This document shows positions 36,213-45,293 of a stretch of 64,000 nt of DNA, one piece after another; the stretch's first letter is position 1; each line of letters starts with the position of its first letter. Location of the stretch: assembly GCA_020055645.1 (NCBI GenBank), contig CM034546.1:11284001-11348000 (forward strand), written 5' to 3'. The notes under the pieces were generated by a model, which was not told where the DNA came from, searched no databases, and saw only the letters and a list, made by a program, of their open reading frames with translations. The translations under genes were made by a program, and so were the position numbers. The DNA is from Tomocerus qinae (taxonomy: Eukaryota > Arthropoda > Collembola > Entomobryomorpha > Tomoceridae).

Positions 36213-36991
36213 TGTGAAATCTACAGCATAAAATATAATATGTACCTAATAGTTCATAACGTAGTTAGGATTATTTCATTCATAATTCATGTAAAATTAA
36301 CTTTGCCTAAAATGTGTTCTGATAGGTTAATTTAGTATATTTTTACCTTTCATTTGATACCTCATATGCTGTTCTAGGTCAAGGTTTAGAGGTTTCGAAA
36401 TGGGGTGCTCCTTGCCTACATTACAGCCTATCGTATACATGCATTTTCAATGAGCCATGCAATAATAAAATACTATTTATCTATTAATTCTTATATGTTT
36501 TCATGCAATTTGTTCTAGAACCTAAGATAGTATGATGAGTCTGTGTCCTAGAACTTAAGATAATGTGACCTTCTGTCCTACTTTTATTTTATGTATGGAT
36601 TGAAGTCCACTTCCAGACACCATAATTGCATAATTGGTAGCTGGAAGCGGACTACAATTTTCAATGTATGAAGTGAAGGTCGTGCCCTACCTAAATGTTG
36701 AAGGTAATTGTGTCAATGCTAGGTTATATATACCTGTGACTTACCTATAATCTTGGTACACTTCTCTCTTGTCCTTAGGTGACTACACTTCTTCTTTGTA
36801 AATAAATTCTCTGCAATTTAAAACGTTCTTTTTCTCTAGTCTCAATTTCCCCATCCAGTTAGATCATCTTAGCACTTTACCATCCAAACTGCGGAGACAT
36901 TTAGATCTTTTTTGTGGAAACATTTCAGATTTGTCCTAACGATTTTTGAACTTTGTGTTGAGAACACATAGCTAGGTTATAGCTTTTCTCA
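36213..36991 (+). repeat. BEL 5' LTR
   Basis: 779 bp, starting TGTGAAATCT and ending CTTTTCTCA. It contains a TATA-like TTATATATA at 36724, an AATAAA at 36801 and an imperfect inverted repeat (TTGAAGTCC.ACTTCCAG / CTGGAAGCGGACTACAA) around 36599-36660. These suit promoter and polyadenylation roles for the element. Confidence 0.93.
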
Positions 36992-37066
36992 TCTGGCGCC
37001 CCTGGTTAGGACTAATTAATCGTTTTTTTAAAAAAAAGTTTCCACATAAGTGCAAAACTGGAGAAG

Positions 37067-40000
37067 ATGCCTACTCTTGCCGAAATCGACCAGCATCTCG
37101 TGCTCCTACAAACGCAGCGGACTCCTGCTCGTCAAGAACTCAACCAAGCAATTACTGTGCTGGAAATCGAGCTCGAAAAAGCAGAACCCTGCAAGATGTT
37201 GGTGGACGGAATGTGGAGAAACATCGAGCGGAAGGGAGCAAACATCTCTAATCTGGACGGCCAAATAATGGCAACCCTCTGTGACAGAGTTCTCGTCCCG
37301 GAAGCCACCGACACTGCTGAAGCCGTTGCAGACGAACACGCTGGAGCTGAGGCCATTCAAGACCGTCTGGGACTCCTGCGTGCAGCTGTGGAAACTCTTC
37401 TCGCCAAGGACGAAAGCGTTTACGAGAGCGGAAGAAGCACCGTCAGCAGCAACCATGCCAGCATCAACCGGAGACTCAAACTCCCGAAGATCGAGTGGAA
37501 GAAGTTTTCTGGTGATCCGAAGGACTGGCTGGGATTCTGGGGACAATTCGAGAAAATTGACAGTGATCCAGTTATGAATGCTGCCGACAAGTTCCAGTAT
37601 TTGCTGCAAGCTGTTGAAAAGAAGTCCAGAGCTGCTGAACTCGTCGCAAGTTTTCCACCGAGTGCTAGCTGCTACCCGAAAGCTATTGAGAGTCTTCGAA
37701 GCCGTTTCGGGAGGGAAGACATTCTGGTGGAGGTCTACGTTCGTGATCTTCTTCAGCTGGTCCTGCAGAGAGCTGCCCATCAGAAGAAGATCGTCTTGTC
37801 CAGTCTCTACGACCGTTTGGAGACGTCTCTCCGGGCTCTGGAAACATTGGGACTCACCTCCGACAAGTTCGCCGCAATGTTGTACCCACTGGTGGAATCG
37901 TGTCTCCCGGAATACGTCCTGAGGACCTGGGAAAGGAGAAGGTGTCACTCTGCTCCGCAGATTCAAGTGTCAACCACTGCCACCGCTAATGCTGATACAA
38001 GTACTGCTGCCGACTTAGCTTCTCCATCGTCATCGTCTCAACCGAATCAGCTAACTCTCCTGATGGCTTACCTCCGAAGTGAAGTGGAAGGAGAAGAGCG
38101 GATAGCCATGGCCCGGAAAGGTTTCGTCGTGGACAAGGAGGAGAAGCAGAAGAAGTCGCAGCCCAAAGGAGAAGAAACTTCTCAGGATACCCCAACTGCC
38201 GCTGGACTTTTTACTGGTGAGTCAAAATCCAATACTCCAAAGAAAAAGTCTTGCTGTGTCTTTTGCGGGAAGCCCCACGAGAGTAAGGACTGCTACCAGG
38301 CGTCAAGGATGTCCCTCGACGAAAAGACGAGGATATTGGCGGAGAAGAACTCGTGTTCCTGCTGTCTTCATCAAAATCACCCCGGGAAGTGCAGACCGTT
38401 CGTTCGTTGTTCGTTGTGTTCCAAGAGGCATTACGTCAATATGTGTCCCGATCTGGAGGTGAAGAAGACGACGGCGACGACTAAAACTGAGAAGGAACCC
38501 GCCACCGGAAGCAGTAACACACTGTCGAACCAAACATGTACCGAGGACGTTTGTCTCCAGACTCTACTCGTCCGTATCTACAACGGAGAAGAGGAGAAAA
38601 TTGTCCGAGCTCTGATTGACAGCGGCTCACAGAGGTCCTATCTAGACTCCTACGCGGCAGAGAAGATGGGCTACTCCAGCATCGGGGAAGAAAAGATTAA
38701 AAATAGTCTTTTCGGAGGCCTGACGACCAAGGAGAAGACCCACCAAAAATACCGTGTCTGGCTGAGCAGCATTGATCGTAGCTACCGTTGCAACTTCGTG
38801 ACTCTGGAGGAGGAGAAAATTTGCGGAATCATCCCTCGAGTCCGAAATGGTCCGTGGAACAAACAACTACAGGAGTTGGGGATCCATCTGTCTGACGTGG
38901 GACCTGATTTACCCGAAATCCGTTTGCTCATCGGAGGAGACGTCGCCGGCAAGTTATTCACTGGGAAAAAGTACGACTTGACCAGCGGACCAGTCGCCTT
39001 CGAGACATTTCTGGGTTGGACACTTTTGGGGAAAACTGGACGCTGTCCACAACCTTCGGCTGCTGCTACCGTTGTCACCACCGCTCACGTCGCTGATGCT
39101 ACGCTCCAAAGTTTGTGGCAACTCGATGTGATCGGCATTACGGACCCGGCGGAGAAGCAGTCCAGAGAGGAACTACAACAAGCTGCAATGCAGTATTTTA
39201 CGGAGACTGTCACGAGGGAACCTGACGGCCGCTATCAAGTCTCTCTACCGTGGATATCTAACCACGGCCACTTGAAGAGCAACCGTCAGCCTGCCGAGAG
39301 ACGTCTGCAAACAATGACGAAGAAGATTGTGACGGACGGGATAATGCCAGCCTACAACCGGATCTTCGAAGAGTGGCTAACTGATGACGTCATCGAAAAG
39401 ATCCCACCGGAGGAAATTCCTGAATTTGGGCATTATCTTCCTCATCGGGCAGTGATAAAGCAGTCGAGCTCTACCACTCCAGTTCGCCCCGTCTTCGATG
39501 CGTCTGCACACGAGAAGTTTTCGCCGTCACTTAATGACTGTCTGGAAAAGGGTCCAAATCTCCTGGAGCTCATCCCAGATGTCCTTTTAAGATTTCGCCT
39601 GGACAGGTTCGGTCTAGTTTCAGACATCACCAGAGCATTCCTCCAAATGGTGGTCAGAAAACAGGATCGAGACTTTCTCCGGTTCCTGTGGTGGGAGGAT
39701 CCTTTGCAAGATTGTCACCGTATTCAAGAATACAGGCACAAGCGGGTCCTCTTTGGTGTCTCGTCCAGCCCATTCTTATTGGCAGCCACAATCAACCACC
39801 ATCTCGACTCAGCTGCTCCACATCAGCAGAAGACTGCACAGCGACTGAAAACATCCTTCTACGTGGACAATTCGATATCCAGCTTTGCTACTGCAGAAGA
39901 CATGCAATTGTTCCGGGAAGAATCTACCGCACTGATGGCTTCAGCTAAATTTGACCTAAGAGGATGGACGACCAATGCCGATAAATCTGCGACAGAGAAG

Positions 40001-42439
40001 ACTCTTCCAGTACTCGGATTATCCTGGGACCTACAGGAGGACACATTGGCCGTCTTACTCTCTGGAGGTGAACTGGAGCCCAATGGACCTATCACCAAAA
40101 GGAAAATCTTGTCCATCGCCCACCGAGTGTTCGATCCCATTGGATTCACGTGTCCTGTCACACTCTTTCCGAAGTTGTTGCTGCAACGCATCTGGGAATT
40201 AAAGGCCGGCTGGGACGACGAGCTGCCAGAGGATATCACCGGGGAATTCAACAAATGGTCTAATTCACTTCATCGGCTTTCTGATGTGAGAATCCCACGA
40301 TGGCTATTTGGAATGGACTGTTCCCGACAATCTTGGCAACTACACGTTTTCGTCGACGCCAGCAAAGTCGCCTACTGTACGTGCATTTTTCTGAGAGGAG
40401 AGGCGACGTCGGGTACAACGGTTCAACTAATCTCAGCCAAAACGAGAGTTGCCCCGGTGAAGACGATTTCAATCCCAAGACTCGAGCTGATGGCATGCTG
40501 CATTGGATCACGCCTGGCAGACTCCGTCAAAAGAGCGATCGCATATCCTGACCTCCGGACCATTTTCTGGACTGATTCTTCCAATGCCCTATCATGGATC
40601 CAGAAGAGCGAGCAGTGGGCAGTCTTTGTAGCAAATCGTGTGAAGGAGATCCGGGAGCTGAGCGACTACGAAGCCTGGAGACATGTTCCAGGGAATCTCA
40701 ACCCCGCTGACCTTCCCTCAAGAGGCTGCACTGCTGACCATCTCCTGGAGTCCAAATGGTGGGAGGGACCCGACTGGCTGAGAGAACCAGAAGAACTTTG
40801 GCCCAATTCTTCCTCCTGCCCCGACGAGGACATCGTCAACTCAGAGCGGAGGAAAACAGTAGCGGCGCATACCACAACGACGGAGTCTGAGAAGTTCTCC
40901 GAGACTCTGTTACACTACATGTCGGAGTATTCCAGCATCGTCCGTGTCGTGGCGTACATTCGTCGTTTCGGGCGAAAAAGAAGTAATCCGGCTGATCAAC
41001 CCACAGGCATCCTGACTGTTAAGGAGCTGGAGGACGCTGAAACTGCCCTGGTCTGGTTGGTACAACAAGAAGCCCTAAAGGAGAATAAAACTGTTTTCGA
41101 TTTTGTCCGGCTAGTCAAAGATGAGCGAGGCCTCCTACGAGTAAAGACGAAGCTTTTAAGGAGACAGGACAACTACGATTTCAAGACACCCGCTGTTCTG
41201 CCGCCTCATCATCCGCTGGTGAAAGCACTTATCCGAGGAAAGCATTTGGAAATGAGCCACGCAGGTGTCCAGTTCGTGCAATCTGCCCTGAGGGAGAAAT
41301 ACTGGATACTCCGTTCCCGAAAAACTGTCAAAGAAGTCATTTCTTCCTGTGTACGGTGTCGACGCTTCTTTGTGAAACCTCTGGTAGCAGAGCCAACAGC
41401 CCTTCCTCCTGACCGTGTTCGAGATGCGTCCATCTTCGAAGTAACCGGAGTCGATCTTACTGGCCCACTCTACTTGAAAGGAGGATCGAAGGTCTGGATT
41501 GTCCTGTATACGTGTGCTGTCTACCGAGCAGTACATTTGGAGCTGACGGGGTCTCTGTCAACAGAAGCTTTTCTCCAGACACTCCGAAGATTCATCTCAA
41601 GAAGAGGCCGTCCCGCAACCATCTACAGCGACAATGGCACCAACTTCGTCGGAGCCGACAATTGGTTCTCCCGTCTCAATTGGGAAGTGGTTGCAGCTAA
41701 AGCAGCGGTCCAGCAAATACAGTGGCGATTCATACCAGCTACTGGGGCGTGGCACGGCGGCTGGTGGGAGCGGCTCATCCAGATGGTGAAGAAGATTCTG
41801 CGGCCTGTGTTGGGGAACGTGTCTCTGGACTACGAAGAGCTCCTGACCATCCTCTGTGACGTAGAAGCCATTTTAAACGGAAGACCTCTCACCTACATTT
41901 CCGAAGATCCAGAAGACCTGGCGCCGTTGACTCCTGCTATGTTCCTTCAGGAAGTGAGGGGATCTGGGGTTGCTGACATGGACCTGCTGGACTCTCACGG
42001 ACTCAACAAACGTCTCGCATACTTACAAAGACTGAGGGACGACTTGAGGAGAAGATTCCGCCGCGAGTATCTTGGCATGCTGAACCAGTCAAACTCCAAG
42101 AAAATGGCTGACATCGTCTCTCCCGGGAATATCGTCCTCATCGGTGACGACATTCGGAAAAGGATCGACTGGATCTTGGGGAAGGTGATTGAAGTTTATC
42201 CGGGAGCTGATGGGAAAGTTCGAGTGGTGAGACTGAAGACTGCCAAAGGAGAGTTGGTTCGTCCAATTCAACGACTCTTTCCTTTAGAAGTCTCGTCTGA
42301 GGATCAATCTACATTTCAACAACCTCAGCAAGAAGTTGATCTTACACCCGAAGACCAGAATTCTACCGTCGAACCACAACCCAAGATGACCACCCGAAGT
42401 GGACGATCCGTCATCATTCCTAAACGGCTGGGCTACTAA
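37067..42439 (+). CDS. BEL/Pao Gag-Pol polyprotein, 1790 aa
   Basis: A single intact frame encoding all enzymes for retrotransposition. In order: helical N-terminus; DUF1759-type Gag (about 165-300, LPKIEWKKFSGDPKDW); zinc knuckles (about 395-410, CVFCGKPHESKDC, and a second Cys-rich block to 460); aspartic protease (Asp-Ser-Gly near 517, ALIDSGSQRSYL); reverse transcriptase (about 760-1000); RNase H (about 1090-1220, FVDASKVAY and WTDSSNALSW); integrase with HHCC zinc-binding region (about 1400-1435) and DDE core (GVDLTGP near 1460, YSDNGTNFVG near 1520, GGWWERL near 1567); and a C-terminal DUF5641-like end (VLIGDDIRKR). The RT catalytic box reads YVDN (about 932-935), not the usual YVDD; some BEL-like RTs may tolerate this, but it needs checking. 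Confidence 0.95.
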   Translation: MPTLAEIDQHLVLLQTQRTPARQELNQAITVLEIELEKAEPCKMLVDGMWRNIERKGANISNLDGQIMATLCDRVLVPEATDTAEAVADEHAGAEAIQDRLGLLRAAVETLLAKDESVYESGRSTVSSNHASINRRLKLPKIEWKKFSGDPKDWLGFWGQFEKIDSDPVMNAADKFQYLLQAVEKKSRAAELVASFPPSASCYPKAIESLRSRFGREDILVEVYVRDLLQLVLQRAAHQKKIVLSSLYDRLETSLRALETLGLTSDKFAAMLYPLVESCLPEYVLRTWERRRCHSAPQIQVSTTATANADTSTAADLASPSSSSQPNQLTLLMAYLRSEVEGEERIAMARKGFVVDKEEKQKKSQPKGEETSQDTPTAAGLFTGESKSNTPKKKSCCVFCGKPHESKDCYQASRMSLDEKTRILAEKNSCSCCLHQNHPGKCRPFVRCSLCSKRHYVNMCPDLEVKKTTATTKTEKEPATGSSNTLSNQTCTEDVCLQTLLVRIYNGEEEKIVRALIDSGSQRSYLDSYAAEKMGYSSIGEEKIKNSLFGGLTTKEKTHQKYRVWLSSIDRSYRCNFVTLEEEKICGIIPRVRNGPWNKQLQELGIHLSDVGPDLPEIRLLIGGDVAGKLFTGKKYDLTSGPVAFETFLGWTLLGKTGRCPQPSAAATVVTTAHVADATLQSLWQLDVIGITDPAEKQSREELQQAAMQYFTETVTREPDGRYQVSLPWISNHGHLKSNRQPAERRLQTMTKKIVTDGIMPAYNRIFEEWLTDDVIEKIPPEEIPEFGHYLPHRAVIKQSSSTTPVRPVFDASAHEKFSPSLNDCLEKGPNLLELIPDVLLRFRLDRFGLVSDITRAFLQMVVRKQDRDFLRFLWWEDPLQDCHRIQEYRHKRVLFGVSSSPFLLAATINHHLDSAAPHQQKTAQRLKTSFYVDNSISSFATAEDMQLFREESTALMASAKFDLRGWTTNADKSATEKTLPVLGLSWDLQEDTLAVLLSGGELEPNGPITKRKILSIAHRVFDPIGFTCPVTLFPKLLLQRIWELKAGWDDELPEDITGEFNKWSNSLHRLSDVRIPRWLFGMDCSRQSWQLHVFVDASKVAYCTCIFLRGEATSGTTVQLISAKTRVAPVKTISIPRLELMACCIGSRLADSVKRAIAYPDLRTIFWTDSSNALSWIQKSEQWAVFVANRVKEIRELSDYEAWRHVPGNLNPADLPSRGCTADHLLESKWWEGPDWLREPEELWPNSSSCPDEDIVNSERRKTVAAHTTTTESEKFSETLLHYMSEYSSIVRVVAYIRRFGRKRSNPADQPTGILTVKELEDAETALVWLVQQEALKENKTVFDFVRLVKDERGLLRVKTKLLRRQDNYDFKTPAVLPPHHPLVKALIRGKHLEMSHAGVQFVQSALREKYWILRSRKTVKEVISSCVRCRRFFVKPLVAEPTALPPDRVRDASIFEVTGVDLTGPLYLKGGSKVWIVLYTCAVYRAVHLELTGSLSTEAFLQTLRRFISRRGRPATIYSDNGTNFVGADNWFSRLNWEVVAAKAAVQQIQWRFIPATGAWHGGWWERLIQMVKKILRPVLGNVSLDYEELLTILCDVEAILNGRPLTYISEDPEDLAPLTPAMFLQEVRGSGVADMDLLDSHGLNKRLAYLQRLRDDLRRRFRREYLGMLNQSNSKKMADIVSPGNIVLIGDDIRKRIDWILGKVIEVYPGADGKVRVVRLKTAKGELVRPIQRLFPLEVSSEDQSTFQQPQQEVDLTPEDQNSTVEPQPKMTTRSGRSVIIPKRLGY

Positions 42440-42613
42440 CGTCTCGACATGTGAATTTTTGTGTTCTGTGCAAAATGTTGATCTTGTGATTTGAGTTAAG
42501 AAAGTCAGGTATTTCTGTAAAATATTTATGATTTCCTCTATTATTATTTGATGATATTTTTTATGCTGTATATTTAGAATTAAGCTATTAACATAGTTAA
42601 TTCAGTGGGAGTA

Positions 42614-43392
42614 TGTGAAATCTACAGCATAAAATATAATATGTACCTAATAGTTCATAACGTAGTTAGGATTATTTCATTCATAATTCATGTAAAATTA
42701 ACTTTGCCTAAAATGTGTTCTGATAGGTTAATTTAGTATATTTTTACCTTTCATTTGATACCTCATATGCTGTTCTAGGTCAAGGTTTAGAGGTTTCGAA
42801 ATGGGGTGCTCCTTGCCTACATTACAGCCTATCGTATACATGCATTTTCAATGAGCCATGCAATAATAAAATACTATTTATCTATTAATTCTTATATGTT
42901 TTCATGCAATTTGTTCTAGAACCTAAGATAGTATGATGAGTCTGTGTCCTAGAACTTAAGATAATGTGACCTTCTGTCCTACTTTTATTTTATGTATGGA
43001 TTGAAGTCCACTTCCAGACACCATAATTGCATAATTGGTAGCTGGAAGCGGACTACAATTTTCAATGTATGAAGTGAAGGTCGTGCCCTACCTAAATGTT
43101 GAAGGTAATTGTGTCAATGCTAGGTTATATATACCTGTGACTTACCTATAATCTTGGTACACTTCTCTCTTGTCCTTAGGTGACTACACTTCTTCTTTGT
43201 AAATAAATTCTCTGCAATTTAAAACGTTCTTTTTCTCTAGTCTCAATTTCCCCATCCAGTTAGATCATCTTAGCACTTTACCATCCAAACTGCGGAGACA
43301 TTTAGATCTTTTTTGTGGAAACATTTCAGATTTGTCCTAACGATTTTTGAACTTTGTGTTGAGAACACATAGCTAGGTTATAGCTTTTCTCA
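42614..43392 (+). repeat. BEL 3' LTR
   Basis: 779 bp, matching the 5' LTR base for base in my reading. It is preceded by a purine-rich tract (AGTGGGAGTA) that may serve as polypurine primer, and followed by target duplication CTCTT. Confidence 0.93.
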
Positions 43393-43397
43393 CTCTT

Positions 43398-44249
43398 TCA
43401 GTGGATTGCACTACCAGGTTCAACTAGCATGGGGTGACTGAGTGACAATAGCAAACCTTCATAATGTAATACAAACAACCACTTTAGCATATAACGCATT
43501 TCTTCCTGTTGCACCACAAACAATCTCAAGGTATTGCTGGCTGCATTTTATAGGCCTGGAGAAACTGTCTTTTATGATGCTATATTAATTATGCCATTCG
43601 AAGAAAATGACGATACACTTAATGTAATAAATGAATTTATGGAAGAGGGCTTCGATATCAGCTTCCTAGCATGAAAAAATTTACAGAATATTTAGTCGGA
43701 TTAATAGATTTTCGTAATAATTTTATGCGCAAACTTTTATCCAATATTGAGTGCATTAACAATCAGGATAACATGATTTTTGGTAATTTAAATCCTTGCT
43801 TTTTTGTTGCTTTTAGGATAGTTCTAAAAATATTAAAAGCCATATCTGTTAACTCACCAACCTCATGATCATCATCTTCGAACATCTCCATCCACAGTTT
43901 CGACAATGTTATTTTCAGATTCATCTACTTCTTTACGTTCACTTTCATTGTAATCTTAATCGTATTCTGTGATCATTGGTCATGTTCAGATTTATTTCCA
44001 CAAACTGAAATCTCAACATTCAGAATTTTTTTTTACCGAATGCAGCCTTTGAGATACATCGATTCATAATTCATTTTTTTATTAAATTTTCATCCTTCCT
44101 CCATCTGTGACATTTTCATCGTCTAGACTGGAGAACACATCAACATTTAACATTATGTATAACTAAGCAGGCTACATAGTTGGAGACTGTTATTATGCAT
44201 GTATGGTTTGAGGTGGCTCACATTTCATTACTTGACGTTACATTACGTG
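43398..44249. other. Spacer right of BEL, nothing recognised
   Basis: Together with 36100-36207 this is the pre-insertion locus. Short frames (for example 43671-43868) have no recognisable content. Confidence 0.4.
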
Positions 44250-45293
44250 ACTCGACAAAAAATGAATAATAAAAACGCTATTGATTTGAAAGTTGAATCT
44301 CTAAGTTAACAAAAGTAAGGTAGTCAGTAGAAGTGTTAGAAGGCCAGTAGAGAAAAATTCTAATATATTTTGTGATATTTCTTTCAACCAATCAAAAAAA
44401 TGTTCGTGTGCTAGTAGCTTTCATGTCGTGCAACGTTGACCTTCAGTTACATAAATCTTTGAGTCAACAATCCTTGCTACGTTTAGTTAGAAAAACCCAT
44501 CCCATTTACAAATGGGAAAGTATGTCAATCCATGATCAAGCAAAAAATTTTATATTGTACATATGGTGGTCGTAGTTATAATAGTGGATAACTTAGTAAA
44601 AAAAATTAAACTTCCAGTCTATCCTTTGCCGGTACCATATCGTCCCTTAAGGAACCAAATAGCCTAAATCCATTTTTCGTTTTGTGGACGAAATAGCCTA
44701 AACGCCATGGAGCCTAAATGCTGCGCCATGTATAGGTGCTATGTCGAGAGAGTCTTGGCTATGGAGATAGGCTATTTCGTCCACAAAACGAAAAATGGAG
44801 ATAGGCTATTTCGTCCACAAAACGAAAAATGGAGATAGGCTATTTCGTACACAAAACGAAAAGTGGAGATAGGCTATTTGGTTCCTTAAAGGACGATATG
44901 TTGTATTGCATCGTTTGTGAAACATATACATATAGCTCTAAAATATCGATAAAAAACATATTCTAAATAAAATCATGAATTATTAGAGAATTGACAAATT
45001 GAAAATTATTTATCGATATCTTTTAATGTCTACAGTATTTTAACAATGGATTTAATATCATTTTACGAAGAACAGCTCAACGTAACTTTCGATCGAGTTG
45101 ACAGTGAACGACTATAAAGCAAATAATTACTATTCTTATCTCTATCGAGATAATATTATACTTACAATTTTTAACAACGAAACTTATCACTATCACTGAA
45201 ATACATTGTGATTAAAATAATTCAAACGTTAGGTAAATATATATAAATTTTGAAGTAGAAAAGTACCACTTTCTTATTGTTCTTGTAATCAAA
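44250..45293. other. 5' flank of IR4, duplicate of the IR2 flank
   Basis: Aligns with 18900-19778, interrupted by the inverted-repeat element at 44636-44900. It should include the IR4 promoter. The bases just before the ATG (TTGTTCTTGTAATCAA) match those before IR2. Confidence 0.6.
44636..44900. mobile_element. Inverted-repeat MITE with internal 34-bp tandem repeats
   Basis: The left end CATATCGTCCCTTAAGGAAC and its mirror at the right (GTTCCTTAAAGGACGATATG) differ by one base, and the arms continue through AAATAGCCTA. The right half contains three tandem copies of a unit with GGCTATTTCGTCCACAAAAC and GAAAAATGGAGATA. It is absent from the equivalent IR2 flank, so insertion followed the IR block duplication. 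Confidence 0.8.

Larger units (their letters stand above)
36213..43392 (+). mobile_element. Complete BEL/Pao LTR retrotransposon
   Basis: 7180 bp with two 779-bp LTRs that read as identical by eye, TG...CA ends, and a 5-bp target duplication CTCTT (36208-36212 and 43393-43397). The primer-binding site at 36994-37011 (TGGCGCCCCTGGTTAGGA) is complementary to a tRNA 3' end including CCA. One uninterrupted Gag-Pol frame fills the interior, and no envelope frame is present. Gag, protease, RT-RNase H and integrase occur in that order, with the DUF1759/DUF1758/Pao-type RT arrangement of BEL. GC content of the interior is clearly higher than its surroundings. Insertion is recent. Confidence 0.95.

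Noticed and set aside
37106-41536. Several antisense or shifted frames inside BEL, up to 286 codons
   Set aside because: They are shadows of the high-GC Gag-Pol frame and have no domain signal.
44700-44890. Regular repeats that could be taken for a CRISPR array
   Set aside because: Units are directly adjacent with no unique spacers, lie in a MITE, and the genome is eukaryotic.
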